64,000 nucleotides of DNA from JANWWM01 sp046719715 (GCA_046719715.1 JBDNCJ010000006.1:1-64000), one strand, 5' to 3'; counted from the first letter of the stretch, positions 32,029-40,830 are shown. Numbers and translations are program-made. Notes: generated by a model not told the origin, from the sequence alone.

Positions 32029-33027
32029 ATGACGAAAAAAAACCTCGAGCTGCTTTTTCAGAGTTTCGAAAAAAAGCGCATAGCCGTTATCGGCGATGTG
32101 ATGTTGGATAAATATATCTTTGGCAAAGTCGAGCGCATTTCGCCCGAAGCCCCTGTTCCCGTCATTGACGTCTCGTCGCAAAGTTATCGCTTGGGCGGCG
32201 CGGCGAACGTTGCGACAAACCTCCGCTCGCTCGGCGCAACCGCAATGCTCTTCGGCGTTATCGGCGACGACGACGACGGCGCAATCCTCGCCTCGCAATT
32301 AAACAAAGAATTTCTTTCAGCCGACTTTCTCATTACCGAACACACACGACCCACGACCGCCAAAACCCGCGTCATCGCTCAAAACCACCACATCGTCCGC
32401 ATCGATTCCGAAACGCGCAAACCCATTTCAAGCGCGACGGAGCGCACGATTTTGGCGCTTCTTTCCGAACACCTTCACACGCTTGACGCGATTATTTTTG
32501 AAGATTACAACAAAGGCGTTCTGACTGCGCCACTCATCAAAAAAATCATTGCGCTTGCCAAAAAGCGCGACGTGCCCGTTACCGTCGACCCCAAGAAAGA
32601 CAACTTCTTTGAATACAAACACGCCACCGTTTTTAAGCCAAACCTCAAAGAAATTTCCGACGCCTTCGGACGCAAATTCACGAACAGCGACAGCGACGCA
32701 ACGCTCGCTTGCCAAATGCTTCAAAAGAAAATCAAAGCGAAGAACATCGTGCTGACGAGAAGTGAAAAAGGTATGACGGTTTTCAACGGGAAGGCGGAGC
32801 ATATTCCTTCAATGGCATTGGAAGTGGCGGACGTTTCCGGCGCAGGCGATACCGTGATTGCCGCATTGACGCTCGCTCTTGCGTCGGGATTAGATGTAAC
32901 GGCGGCGGCGAAAGTCGCTAATCTTGCCGCAGGCGTCGTCTGCGCCGAAGTCGGTGCGGTAGCAGTCGATAAGAACAAACTTCTTTCCGCTTGCACGCGC
33001 TATTTCAGTGCCGCGTCTATTTCTTGA
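32029..33027 (+). CDS. rfaE1: D-glycero-beta-D-manno-heptose-7-phosphate kinase (RfaE domain I type)
   Basis: This ribokinase/PfkB-family enzyme of 332 residues phosphorylates heptose-7-phosphate in the ADP-heptose pathway for lipopolysaccharide core. The start at ATG 32029 is chosen (MTKKNLELLFQSF). Signatures are VIGDVMLDKYIFGKVERISPEAP, the RLGGAANVATNL segment, FEDYNKGVL, and the catalytic ASP loop VADVSGAGDTV near the C-terminus. The cytidylyltransferase half of bifunctional HldE is not fused, so RfaE2 must be encoded elsewhere. Its 3' end overlaps the convergent TonB-like gene by 11 bases. Confidence 0.92.
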   Translation: MTKKNLELLFQSFEKKRIAVIGDVMLDKYIFGKVERISPEAPVPVIDVSSQSYRLGGAANVATNLRSLGATAMLFGVIGDDDDGAILASQLNKEFLSADFLITEHTRPTTAKTRVIAQNHHIVRIDSETRKPISSATERTILALLSEHLHTLDAIIFEDYNKGVLTAPLIKKIIALAKKRDVPVTVDPKKDNFFEYKHATVFKPNLKEISDAFGRKFTNSDSDATLACQMLQKKIKAKNIVLTRSEKGMTVFNGKAEHIPSMALEVADVSGAGDTVIAALTLALASGLDVTAAAKVANLAAGVVCAEVGAVAVDKNKLLSACTRYFSAASIS

Positions 33028-33901
33028 TTTTGAAGTTGAAGGGTATCACGATGGCGCCGGCGACGGTTTTTCCGCCTGAAATTTTTGCCGGCTTGAATTC
33101 TGTTTCTTCCGTCAATACGCGCATGACTTCAGCGTCGAGAATCGGGTTGATGCTTTTGAGAAAGTTGACTTTCACGATACTGCCTTCTTTATCCACAAAG
33201 ACTTGGGCGATGGCTTTTCCTTCAACGCCGGCTTTTAAGGCAAGGTCGGGATACTTGATGCTTTTGTAAATTTGCTCCACTCCGCCGACGATGTCGACGT
33301 TGCTTTCAAGCGTCGCCACTTGCTCGATATCGTCTGCATTCAGGTTTTCTTCGGTCAGATTAATCAGTTCTTCGGTTCCTTTTTCGTCTTCATCGTCCTC
33401 ACTTTTGAGTTGCGAAACAATTTCTTTACGCAGTTCTGGGGCTTTATCCACCGCCACCACTTCAATCGACTCTTTCTTTTTAACGACGGGCACCGTCTTC
33501 TTCACGGCGGTCGATGTCGATTTCTTCGTTTCGGCAACGACGACGTTTTCCTCTGCTTCTCCTGCGCCTAATTTCACATCAATTCGCGTAATTGAATTGG
33601 CGATGACGGCTAAATCGGAATTCCAAGCACTGTAGCCGCGCTTGTATGTTCTAATCTTGTAGTTTTCAGGCGGAACATTGAGGAAAGTGTAGTAGCCTTG
33701 CGCGTTTGAAACTGCCGCTTGCGTTATATTTGCAGAGGTAATGTAGATGGTTGCACCTGCAACCGGCTTGCCTGAACTATCGAGCACTCGTCCCATCAAT
33801 CGCCCTTGCTGCCCAAACGCTTCGACTTTGAAGGCAAAGCAAAGTGCAATCAACATGAGTGCTCCATGCAGCCATTTTGGTGATGGATACTGTTGTCTCA
33901 T
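33017..33901 (-). CDS. TonB-type C-terminal domain protein with carboxypeptidase-regulatory-like domain
   Basis: This is a 294-residue envelope protein. The ATG at 33901 opens a signal-like segment (WLHGALMLIALCFAFKVEA). Residues 30-105 form a carboxypeptidase-regulatory-like beta domain (GRVLDSSGKPVAGATIYI, ending near GRLGAGEAE), a fold common in outer-membrane-facing proteins of the FCB group. A Lys/Glu/Val-rich middle follows, then a C-terminal TonB-like domain (YPDLALKAGVEGKAIAQVFVDKEGSIVKV, ending VIPFNFKIKK). TonB passes proton-motive force to outer-membrane receptors; no ExbB/ExbD is nearby. Combining a regulatory-like domain with TonB is unusual, so it may be an energy transducer or a scaffold. 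Confidence 0.8.
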   Translation of the reverse strand: MRQQYPSPKWLHGALMLIALCFAFKVEAFGQQGRLMGRVLDSSGKPVAGATIYITSANITQAAVSNAQGYYTFLNVPPENYKIRTYKRGYSAWNSDLAVIANSITRIDVKLGAGEAEENVVVAETKKSTSTAVKKTVPVVKKKESIEVVAVDKAPELRKEIVSQLKSEDDEDEKGTEELINLTEENLNADDIEQVATLESNVDIVGGVEQIYKSIKYPDLALKAGVEGKAIAQVFVDKEGSIVKVNFLKSINPILDAEVMRVLTEETEFKPAKISGGKTVAGAIVIPFNFKIKK

Positions 33902-34009
33902 TGTCAACTTACTTAAAATGTTGTAGTGGGCGCGTTGGCGGCACATCTGGACTCCGCCACGTTCTAAAATTCTCCACCGATAAAATTCCCCACCTAAATT
34001 GGCGAGAAA

Positions 34010-35656
34010 TTATCTATCGTTTGTCAGATTTGCAAGTGTTTTTGCTTTTGGGAGCAGGTTTAAGGCTTCTTTCAGCACGGCGTCTTCTAAAATTAAAATT
34101 GAGGTTTGCGCCTTCCAGCCCCAGATTTGTCGGGCGAGCGTGGCTTTGACCATGTTTTTGAAATAGCGTTCGTCTTGTTTGTACTCGCGCTCGTTGTAGG
34201 GTATGTCTTTTTTTGCCGCAAGCGCGATGAGCGACTGCATCATGGATTCAGAGACGACGAAGTTTTTTCGGAAGTCTTCTACTTTTTCGTAGGTTTGTTT
34301 GAGCGATTTATTTTGGTCGAGATAGGCTAATGCAAATTCATCAAAGAGTTGTTTGGAGAGCATTTGGCGATAGTATCGTGTGAGCGTATCGTTCCAGCAG
34401 AAGTAATCGGGAATGATGCCGCCGCCGCCCAGCACGACACGCCCCAGCGGCGTTTTGAAGACTTCGTGAGTGGAGTCGCGCTCGACAAACGAAGCGGCTT
34501 CAACGGGCTTTCGGGTTTCGCTCCACAGTTTTTTGGCTTCGCTCTCGAAGAAACGCTCGTCGTTGTCGCGTTCAGAAAGTTCGTTGTAGTAATCTTCCCT
34601 GCCGCGTTTTCCGCTTCCATATTTGCGTTGAATGAGTCGCCCCGACGGCGTGTAATACTTTGAAATTGTAACTCGAATTGCCGATGAATCAGCTAAATCA
34701 AATTGGCGTTGGACAAGCCCTTTTCCAAACGAAGTTTCGCCGACAATCAGGGCGCGGTCGTAATCTTGCAGCGCGCCCGCAACAATTTCCGATGCCGACG
34801 CACTCCCACGATTCATCAGCACGACCACCGATTCTTTTTCAAACATATCGTTCGGCTTTGAAAAAAAATCTTCGTCTTTGACGTGCGCGCCGCGCGTGTA
34901 GACGAGTTTCTTCATGCCGCCGATGAACTCGTCGGCGATTTTAATCGCTTGGTCTAAGTAGCCGCCCGGATTGCCGCGCAAATCAAGGACGAGTTGCGTC
35001 ATGCCTTGCCCTTTGAGCGACTTCATGGCGTCCATGAATTCATCGTAGGTGGTTTGCACGAAGCGGTCGAGTTTGATGTAGCCGGTTTTCTCGTCGAGCA
35101 TCATGACTGCGCCGACGCTGTATGTCGGAATTTTATCGCGCGTAATGGTGAAGGCAAGCGGCGCGGGTTCGCCTTGACGAAGAATTTTAAGATTGACTTT
35201 CGTGCCTTTTTGTCCGCGCAATTTTCGGAAGACGTCCTCCCGTGTAATTCCGACGGCGGTTGAATCGTCAATCATGATGATTCGGTCGCCGGATTGAACG
35301 CCGATTTTTTCGCTCGGTCCGCCGGCAATCGGCGTGACGACGACAAGCGTATCAGCGATGATGTCGAACTCAATGCCAACGCCCTCGAAGTTGCCTTGAA
35401 ATTCTTCTTTGGATTTACGCACTTGCGCAGGAGTCATATAAACGGAATGTGGGTCTAACTGCTCCAACATTCCTCTAATCGCACTTTCCGAGAGGTTGGC
35501 TTCGTCGATATTGTCGACGTAATTTTTCTTCACAATCGCGACCACTTGCCCGACTTTCGCCGCCGAATCCGCGCCGCCGAACTGCAACTTACTTCCGACG
35601 ATAAGCCCGAAAACGATTGCTCCGACAATCAGTAAAATTCCTACAACGACCCTCAT
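34010..35656 (-). CDS. S41 family C-terminal processing serine protease
   Basis: The 548-residue periplasmic protease of the Prc/CtpA family has an N-terminal membrane anchor (residues 1-22). It has a PDZ domain near residues 80-150 (GVGIEFDIIADTLVVVTPIAGGPSEKIGVQSGDRI) and the catalytic domain with the nucleophile segment NRGSASASEIVAGAL and the general-base lysine in GETSFGKGLVQ. The family cleaves protein C-termini or degrades misfolded proteins. The C-terminal 150 residues are rich in charge and helical, longer than in minimal CtpA. It stands alone on its strand; the Roadblock genes lie upstream beyond a terminator. Confidence 0.94.
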   Translation of the reverse strand: MRVVVGILLIVGAIVFGLIVGSKLQFGGADSAAKVGQVVAIVKKNYVDNIDEANLSESAIRGMLEQLDPHSVYMTPAQVRKSKEEFQGNFEGVGIEFDIIADTLVVVTPIAGGPSEKIGVQSGDRIIMIDDSTAVGITREDVFRKLRGQKGTKVNLKILRQGEPAPLAFTITRDKIPTYSVGAVMMLDEKTGYIKLDRFVQTTYDEFMDAMKSLKGQGMTQLVLDLRGNPGGYLDQAIKIADEFIGGMKKLVYTRGAHVKDEDFFSKPNDMFEKESVVVLMNRGSASASEIVAGALQDYDRALIVGETSFGKGLVQRQFDLADSSAIRVTISKYYTPSGRLIQRKYGSGKRGREDYYNELSERDNDERFFESEAKKLWSETRKPVEAASFVERDSTHEVFKTPLGRVVLGGGGIIPDYFCWNDTLTRYYRQMLSKQLFDEFALAYLDQNKSLKQTYEKVEDFRKNFVVSESMMQSLIALAAKKDIPYNEREYKQDERYFKNMVKATLARQIWGWKAQTSILILEDAVLKEALNLLPKAKTLANLTNDR

Positions 35657-35718
35657 GCGTGATTGAATTGGAGTTAAAAAATGTAAAAGAATCTACATTG
35701 ATTTCGTCAAAAAAAACA

Positions 35719-35748
35719 AGGCGTCCCGAATGGCTTTTCGGAACGCCT
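35719..35748 (-). terminator. Terminator after the Roadblock genes
   Basis: AGGCGTCCCGAA pairs with TTCGGAACGCCT (11 of 12 pairs, one C-A mismatch) over a six-base loop. It lies 32 bases after the Roadblock stop at 35780 and is followed on the minus strand by TGTTTTTTTTGACG, a strong T run. Confidence 0.85.
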
Positions 35749-35779
35749 ACTTTTAGATGAAAAGATTATGAAACCGCCG

Positions 35780-36292
35780 TTACTTTTTATCGGTGAGCGT
35801 TTTAGTCAGTTGCTCGTCAAGAAGCGCGCTGAAATTATCATCGAAGATGTTCGAGAGGTCGACCTCCATTTCTTCCGACGCAATCACTTCCAAGAGTTTG
35901 GCTTTGGCTTGCTTGGAGTAGATGCGAATAGTTCCGGGCGGAATCGAGGCTTTGAAAATAATTTCAAGCAAATACTTTTCATTAAGGCTGATGAGATAAA
36001 TGCTTCGCGATTCTCCTTCATGAAAGAGCACTTCAAACGACGCCTTCTCACCGATTTGCTTTGCCATTTCGGCGGTGGCGACGAAGTTTGAGGCGGCGAG
36101 TACGCTGAAAATCTCGAGGTCTCGGTCTAAAAGACCGCCGTATTTCGCCAGGATTTGTCCAGTCATATCGCCGAGAATGACCGCCGAAGAACCTGTTTTT
36201 GCCGCAAATTCTTTCAAAACTTTTTCAGCCGTGCTGATTTGGGTTTCGGTCAGAATGACTTTTCTAAATTCATCTTTTCCCGTAACGCTCAT
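35780..36292 (-). CDS. Roadblock/LC7-fold protein, longer member
   Basis: The 170-residue soluble protein has the Roadblock/LC7 pattern of a helix-strand-strand-helix fold. It shows TGSSAVILGDMTGQILAKYGGL near residues 33-55, ATAEMAKQIGEKASFEVLFHEGE near 70-95 and IYLISLNEKYLLEIIFKASIPPGTIRIY. A C-terminal acidic extension of about 35 residues follows (IFDDNFSALLDEQL). Roadblock proteins such as MglB regulate small Ras-like GTPases, here possibly for gliding polarity. Co-transcribed 19 bases after the second Roadblock gene. No GTPase gene is beside it. Confidence 0.78.
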   Translation of the reverse strand: MSVTGKDEFRKVILTETQISTAEKVLKEFAAKTGSSAVILGDMTGQILAKYGGLLDRDLEIFSVLAASNFVATAEMAKQIGEKASFEVLFHEGESRSIYLISLNEKYLLEIIFKASIPPGTIRIYSKQAKAKLLEVIASEEMEVDLSNIFDDNFSALLDEQLTKTLTDKK

Positions 36293-36311
36293 ATTGAATT
36301 AGGTTTAGGAC

Positions 36312-36671
36312 TTAAAGTTGTTTTTGTATTTCGGGAACAAATTTTGAGACTTGATAACGGATGTTTCCAAGCATGACGCTTTGGTCGGCGATGACGGTCA
36401 AGATGATATTGCCATCGGGGAAAATTCTCGATAAAATAATCCCGTTTTCATACTCGACCATGCTTTGCTCAACCTTTCCGACATTAAGTTCGTTGCCGAT
36501 GCTCTCTGAACTGTGCAACCCACCAATAACGATTGCACCGACGGTTTCCATATCGACCTTGCCGTTGCGTGTCTTTTGTTCAATGACGAATCCGTCTCGT
36601 CCAATAAGTGCCACGGCTTTTACGCCGTCGGCTTTGACAAGATTGCCGAGCAAATCCGATATTTCGGGCAT
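36312..36671 (-). CDS. Roadblock/LC7 domain protein (MglB-like)
   Basis: The 119-residue protein is a single Roadblock/LC7 domain, with VKAVALIGRDGFVIEQKTRNGKVDMETVGAIVIGGLHSSESIGNEL near the N-terminus and the YENGIILSRIFPDGNIILTVIADQSVMLGNIRYQVSK strand pair. This is the size of MglB, the GTPase-activating partner of the MglA GTPase in gliding bacteria. It is followed by a second, longer Roadblock gene, suggesting they act as a heterodimer. The partner GTPase is not encoded in the window. Confidence 0.85.
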   Translation of the reverse strand: MPEISDLLGNLVKADGVKAVALIGRDGFVIEQKTRNGKVDMETVGAIVIGGLHSSESIGNELNVGKVEQSMVEYENGIILSRIFPDGNIILTVIADQSVMLGNIRYQVSKFVPEIQKQL

Positions 36672-36859
36672 ATAAGGTTAGTGTATTGATGAAATTGAAA
36701 ATTTTTATGGTCGCTGATTATATGGTTGCTGACTGTAATATACTTGTCTTCCAAAATATATCGGATTACCGTAAATTTACAAAACTTGAAGCATCGTTGC
36801 TTTGATTAAGTTTCTTTTAATTGTCAATTTCTCTTTATCGACGATGTTTTTTTGAGCAC

Positions 36860-38116
36860 ATGAAAAGCCGCTTCTTCGTATTTGCTTCTGTATTGTTCTT
36901 TCTGCCGCAGTTTGCTTCTGCTCAATCGGATTCAAGTTTAGATTCATTGCTCGCTTCTCCACCCCCTAACTATGCACTGTCGTTTTTGGATTCAAGCGAA
37001 ACGATATGGCGCGAACTTCTCGAGAGCCTTTTTCAAGATACGCTTTCGCTTCCTGATACAGGGCGCACTTCGTTTTACGCCGTTGCGCAGTCGGTTGATG
37101 GCGTTTTCAAATCGCATCTTTTTGAGGCACGCACGCGCCTTTCAACTTCTTCGGAGCCTTCTGCTTCTACGTTACGCATTTCACGCGAGCAAGCGCGTTT
37201 AGCCGACCTCCTGCTCACGCTCTACGATTCGCTTTCACGCACTTTTGAGGCTCTGCTTCCACCGAAAAGCCTTGTGCGAACTGCGTCTTCGGAAGACTAC
37301 AAAGAACTCTCAGACGCCCTGCTCATCAATCGTACTAGCGCACACCGCGTTCAGTTCGGCACGGCATATCAAAGCCGCTCGGTTTGGCGCGGCATTGAGC
37401 AAAATTCAGGCATGGGCACATATTCGTTTTCAGCACTGTATCAACATCGGTCTGGAATTTTTCTTTCGGCAAGCGCGCTTGGGCTTCAAGGTCAAGTTCC
37501 CGTAATCGACCAAGCCTCCGCGAGCGTCGGAATAGATTATCAGCCTCTCGATTTTTTTCTTCTTTCATTTGCCTACGCCCGTCATTATTACAGCGAATCC
37601 AGCGTGCAGGTACGAGCGTTCATCAACAGCGACCTTACGCTTTGGCTGTCGTTTCAGACGGAGTGGCTTACGCCGTCGGTCATGTTTCTTTGGGCGTTCA
37701 GCGACGAAGGAAACAAGTTTTTTTGCTCTTGGGAAATTTCTCGCGCTGTTCTCCTCTCACAATTTTCGTGGGGCAAATTGGCTCTCGTTCCAAGCATGAG
37801 CGGCGAGTATGGGACGATTTCAACCGTCAGCGTTGAGCGACGAAGACCTACGCGCTTGAATCCAGAGCCACAAACGCTCATTCAACGCGCTGAGCCGTTT
37901 GTGCTTACGAACTACCTCTTTTCGCTCTCTCTGCTCTGCGGCATCGGGAATTTTTCCATTGCTCCTGAATTTCTTTTGGTTGTTCCCGTCAATCTTCCCA
38001 GCCTGACCTTCACTTCAACCAGTGCAGGCAATCTCATTCAACCTGTTCAGCGTATCGTTAGGCTCAACGATACTCCGTTTGGGTATTTTTCGCTTCAAGT
38101 GTCTTACTCGCTTTAA
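36860..38116 (+). CDS. Outer-membrane beta-barrel-like protein, unknown
   Basis: The ATG at 36860 opens a signal peptide (MKSRFFVFASVLFFLPQFASAQ); the earlier in-frame start is not supported. The 418-residue product has a Ser/Leu-rich helical first third, then, from about residue 160, alternating strands with aromatic residues (AYQSRSVWRGIEQNSGMG, SVGIDYQPLDFFLLSFAYARHYY) and a C-terminal strand FGYFSLQVSYSL ending in Leu. This fits a 12-strand or so outer-membrane barrel. I do not recognise the family. No partner genes indicate the substrate. Confidence 0.65.
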   Translation: MKSRFFVFASVLFFLPQFASAQSDSSLDSLLASPPPNYALSFLDSSETIWRELLESLFQDTLSLPDTGRTSFYAVAQSVDGVFKSHLFEARTRLSTSSEPSASTLRISREQARLADLLLTLYDSLSRTFEALLPPKSLVRTASSEDYKELSDALLINRTSAHRVQFGTAYQSRSVWRGIEQNSGMGTYSFSALYQHRSGIFLSASALGLQGQVPVIDQASASVGIDYQPLDFFLLSFAYARHYYSESSVQVRAFINSDLTLWLSFQTEWLTPSVMFLWAFSDEGNKFFCSWEISRAVLLSQFSWGKLALVPSMSGEYGTISTVSVERRRPTRLNPEPQTLIQRAEPFVLTNYLFSLSLLCGIGNFSIAPEFLLVVPVNLPSLTFTSTSAGNLIQPVQRIVRLNDTPFGYFSLQVSYSL

Positions 38117-38121
38117 TTCCT

Positions 38122-38129
38122 TATCTTTG
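38122..38129 (+). promoter_or_regulatory. FCB-type promoter element for the lipoprotein gene
   Basis: TATCTTTG, 40 bases before the ATG at 38169 and six bases after the stop of the preceding gene, matches TAnnTTTG. Confidence 0.45.
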
Positions 38130-38168
38130 CCGCGTTTTTATCACTCAAACACTTCAATCACAAACAAC

Positions 38169-38696
38169 ATGAAACTCACATCTTCTTTCACACGGTATGC
38201 TTTCGCACTCGCGCTTTTGTTTTCCGCCTGTGGACCGAGTGCCGAACAAACAAAACTCCTCAACGACTTTAAGTCGACAGTCGAACAACTTGCCTCACAA
38301 GACAAGGCATTTCAAGAAGCGGAACAAGACATGGAAAAAATGCATGCCGAGATGGAGCAAAAACACAACGAACTCAAAGCCAAAGGCGTTGACATGCCAA
38401 CTCACGACTCCCTCATCGCGGTTCATCAAAAGCTTGCCAAAGGGCATGAGGCGATGCACGACGCACACAAGAAAATGATTGCGGACTATCAAGCGAAAGT
38501 GGAATCGTTTGCCAAGCAAATGCCTTCGGTTGACGCATTGAAACAAGCATATGCTTCGGCAATGAGCGACCTTGACAATCTCAAAAAGGATTACGAAAAA
38601 ATGAAAGCCGAGCATGAGCAAATGCACAAAGAGCACGCTCAAATGGAAGCCGAGCATGCCGCACTCACATCAAAAGAAGCAAAGACGAAAAAGTAA
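38169..38696 (+). CDS. Coiled-coil lipoprotein, Met/His/Lys/Glu-rich
   Basis: The 175-residue lipoprotein from the ATG at 38169 has a signal peptide with lipobox LLFSAC. The rest is nearly all coiled coil with a strikingly Met- and His-rich composition (EKMHAEMEQKHNELKAKG, KGHEAMHDAHKKMIADY, and near the end KAEHEQMHKEHAQMEAEHAALT). Repeats of M-H and E-H may bind metal such as copper, which is inference. It ends close to holA (gap of five bases) but is probably a separate function. I do not recognise the family. Confidence 0.72.
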   Translation: MKLTSSFTRYAFALALLFSACGPSAEQTKLLNDFKSTVEQLASQDKAFQEAEQDMEKMHAEMEQKHNELKAKGVDMPTHDSLIAVHQKLAKGHEAMHDAHKKMIADYQAKVESFAKQMPSVDALKQAYASAMSDLDNLKKDYEKMKAEHEQMHKEHAQMEAEHAALTSKEAKTKK

Positions 38697-38701
38697 TTTT
38701 A

Positions 38702-39757
38702 ATGCCGAAAAAAGTCTCGTTCAACGATTTAGTAACGGCGATTAGCAAGGGAAGAATCGATCCCGTGTATTTTTTTTACGGCAAAGAAGATTTCCTGATT
38801 GAAGAATTGATTGAACTGCTCCGCGCCAAAGTCTTTCGCACGAAAGAAGAGGCGGGGGCGAACTTCACCGTGCTTTTCGGCGGCACGGGCGCGGAAAAAT
38901 CCATCTCGCTCGGCGACATTCTTTCTGCCGCTTCCGCCTACGGAATGTTTGCCGAACAAAAGATGATTGTCGTGCGTGAGTTCGACAAAGTTCAAAAGCC
39001 GAAAAAAGATTTTCAGAAATCCACCTACAACGCCCTCGCCGAATATCTCAAAAATCCGCTTGAAACCACCGTGTTGGTGCTTTGCGCCGGCGAACTCGAC
39101 AAGAAAGACCTTGCCAAAGAGCCGTTCTCACTCTTGGATTCCGTCGGGTATGAGTTTCCCGCGATGCGCGACATTTCAGGCTTCGCCGACGATTACGCCA
39201 AACGCTTGGGCTGGCGGCTCACACCCGAAGCCCTACGGATATTGGTGATGTATGCCGGCAGTTCCGCGCGCGACGTTGGCAATGAACTTCAAAAGCTCAC
39301 GCTCTATGCAGGCAATCGCGAGGATAAAACGCTGACGGAAAAAGACGTCTCGGAAGTCGTCGGCATTTCGCGCGAGTATAACGTGTTTGAACTTCAAAAG
39401 GCGATATGCAGTCGCGACCTACGGCAGTCGTCGGGCGTCGCGCTTAAAATTTTGGAGAAGGAAGAGCCCGTTTCCATCGTCAATACTTTGACGGTGTTTT
39501 TTACGCGGCTTTGGAAATTGCACTCCCCCGTGCTTCAACGCATGTCGGAGCAAGACGCGGCAAAGGAACTTGGCATGTTCGGGGGGCAAGCCTACTTTTT
39601 GCGCGACTACAAACAATACGCGACGCAATTTACGCCGACGCAGATTGAACGCGCTTTGACGGCGTTGAGCTTTGCCGACCAAACACTTAAAGGCATCTAT
39701 CCGCCGATTGAGCATCCGCTTTTGATGCTCAAATTGATTCGCGAAATTTTGTCGTGA
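38702..39757 (+). CDS. holA: DNA polymerase III delta subunit
   Basis: HolA is the clamp-loader subunit that opens the beta sliding clamp. The 351-residue product starts MPKKVSFNDLVTAISKGRIDPVYFFYGKEDFLIEELIELL, the hallmark of the delta N-terminal domain. It has the middle segment FAEQKMIVVREFDKVQ, then SSARDVGNELQKLTLYAG and EYNVFELQKAICSRD in the second domain. The C-terminal collar helices follow. It begins five bases after the lipoprotein stop. The assignment rests on overall pattern; delta proteins are divergent. Confidence 0.92.
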   Translation: MPKKVSFNDLVTAISKGRIDPVYFFYGKEDFLIEELIELLRAKVFRTKEEAGANFTVLFGGTGAEKSISLGDILSAASAYGMFAEQKMIVVREFDKVQKPKKDFQKSTYNALAEYLKNPLETTVLVLCAGELDKKDLAKEPFSLLDSVGYEFPAMRDISGFADDYAKRLGWRLTPEALRILVMYAGSSARDVGNELQKLTLYAGNREDKTLTEKDVSEVVGISREYNVFELQKAICSRDLRQSSGVALKILEKEEPVSIVNTLTVFFTRLWKLHSPVLQRMSEQDAAKELGMFGGQAYFLRDYKQYATQFTPTQIERALTALSFADQTLKGIYPPIEHPLLMLKLIREILS

Positions 39758-39816
39758 ATGTTATTTTGTTTCAACGCAGTTTTATTTGTTTTCACCATCA
39801 AACTTGAAACTCACGA

Positions 39817-40689
39817 ATGTCGCTCATCAGCCTCGTCAAACACATTCTCTGCCCCGTTGACTTTTCCGAAAAATCACTTCAAGTTATTGACCATGCCCTG
39901 CGTTTGTGCGACGTGTTCGGCGCGACAATTTCTGTCTTGAACGTCGTCGATGATTCTTCACCTGAATATGCTTCATATCGACGCAGTGAGAAGGATATGC
40001 AGATGCTTCGACGCACGCTCGAGCAAGATTCGCAAAATCGAATGAAGTTGCACATCGAGCCGCGCTTGCGCAGTTTCTCAAATGCAACCATGACGACCCT
40101 TTTCGGAAAACCTTCGGACGTGATTGTCAAAATCGCCAAAGAGCAACGCGCCAATTTAATTATGATGGCGACGCGCTCGCTCGGCTTGACGGGTCAATTC
40201 ATTTTGGGAAGCACCACTTACAAAATTCTTCGAACCGCGCCTTGCCCTCTGATGGTTTTTTCAAAACCTGAAATGAAGTTTCGAGCTATTCGTATTTTAT
40301 TCCCAACCGATTTTTCCGAGATTTCTCAACTCTCGCTCCCCTACCTTTTCAAATTAGCCGTTGATTACGGTGCCGATATTCACCTCGTTCATTATCGCCA
40401 GATGCACAACGCCGTCTCCAAAGACCCGACGCGCGACCTTGAACTCATTAAGCGCAACGCCATCTCGAATCGTATTCCCGCCAACCGCATTTTCATAAAC
40501 GACGACATTAAAGGCATTACGCCCGGCGCGGCGATTCTCAAATACGCCAAAGAAAACGCCATCGACTTGACGATTCTTTCCGCTCATGGTGCGTCGGGCT
40601 ACAAACAGTTTTTTCTTGGTACAACTGCAGTTGAAATTTCAAGCAAAAGCGAATCGCCCGTGTTGCTCATTCGCAAAATGGAGTTCTGA
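39817..40689 (+). CDS. Tandem universal stress protein (two Usp domains)
   Basis: The 290-residue protein has two Usp domains of about 145 residues. The first starts KHILCPVDFSEKSLQVIDHALRL and contains TRSLGLTGQFILGSTTYKILRTAPCPLMV. The second starts FRAIRILFPTDFSEISQLSLPYLF and ends GASGYKQFFLGTTAVEISSKSESPVLLIRK. The G-2X-G-9X-G(S/T) nucleotide loop is modified in the second domain (FLGTTAVEI). Such proteins help survival under starvation and oxidative stress. A single-domain paralogue lies at 50041. No operon partner is clear. Confidence 0.92.
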   Translation: MSLISLVKHILCPVDFSEKSLQVIDHALRLCDVFGATISVLNVVDDSSPEYASYRRSEKDMQMLRRTLEQDSQNRMKLHIEPRLRSFSNATMTTLFGKPSDVIVKIAKEQRANLIMMATRSLGLTGQFILGSTTYKILRTAPCPLMVFSKPEMKFRAIRILFPTDFSEISQLSLPYLFKLAVDYGADIHLVHYRQMHNAVSKDPTRDLELIKRNAISNRIPANRIFINDDIKGITPGAAILKYAKENAIDLTILSAHGASGYKQFFLGTTAVEISSKSESPVLLIRKMEF

Positions 40690-40770
40690 TACCATTCAAC
40701 TAAGCTTGTAAATGGCAAGACAGAATTAAGTGTGAAGTGGATAAACAGACACGTCATTATATCGTGGTCA

Positions 40771-40830
40771 TTCCGAGCGACGCGAGGAATCCATTTGACG
40801 AGCTCGGCGAGGCTCGCTGATGGATTCTTC
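40771..40830. repeat. REP-like degenerate palindromic element
   Basis: Within the 248-base gap after the universal stress gene, GAGGAATCCATT (40784-40795) is answered by GATGGATTCTTC (40819-40830), with a second inner dyad around CGAGC/GCTCG. The left flank TTCCGAGCGACGCGAGGAATCC resembles short dispersed REP-type or MITE-like elements of many bacterial genomes. Only one copy is visible here, so mobility cannot be shown. The rest of the gap holds nothing else recognisable. Confidence 0.5.
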
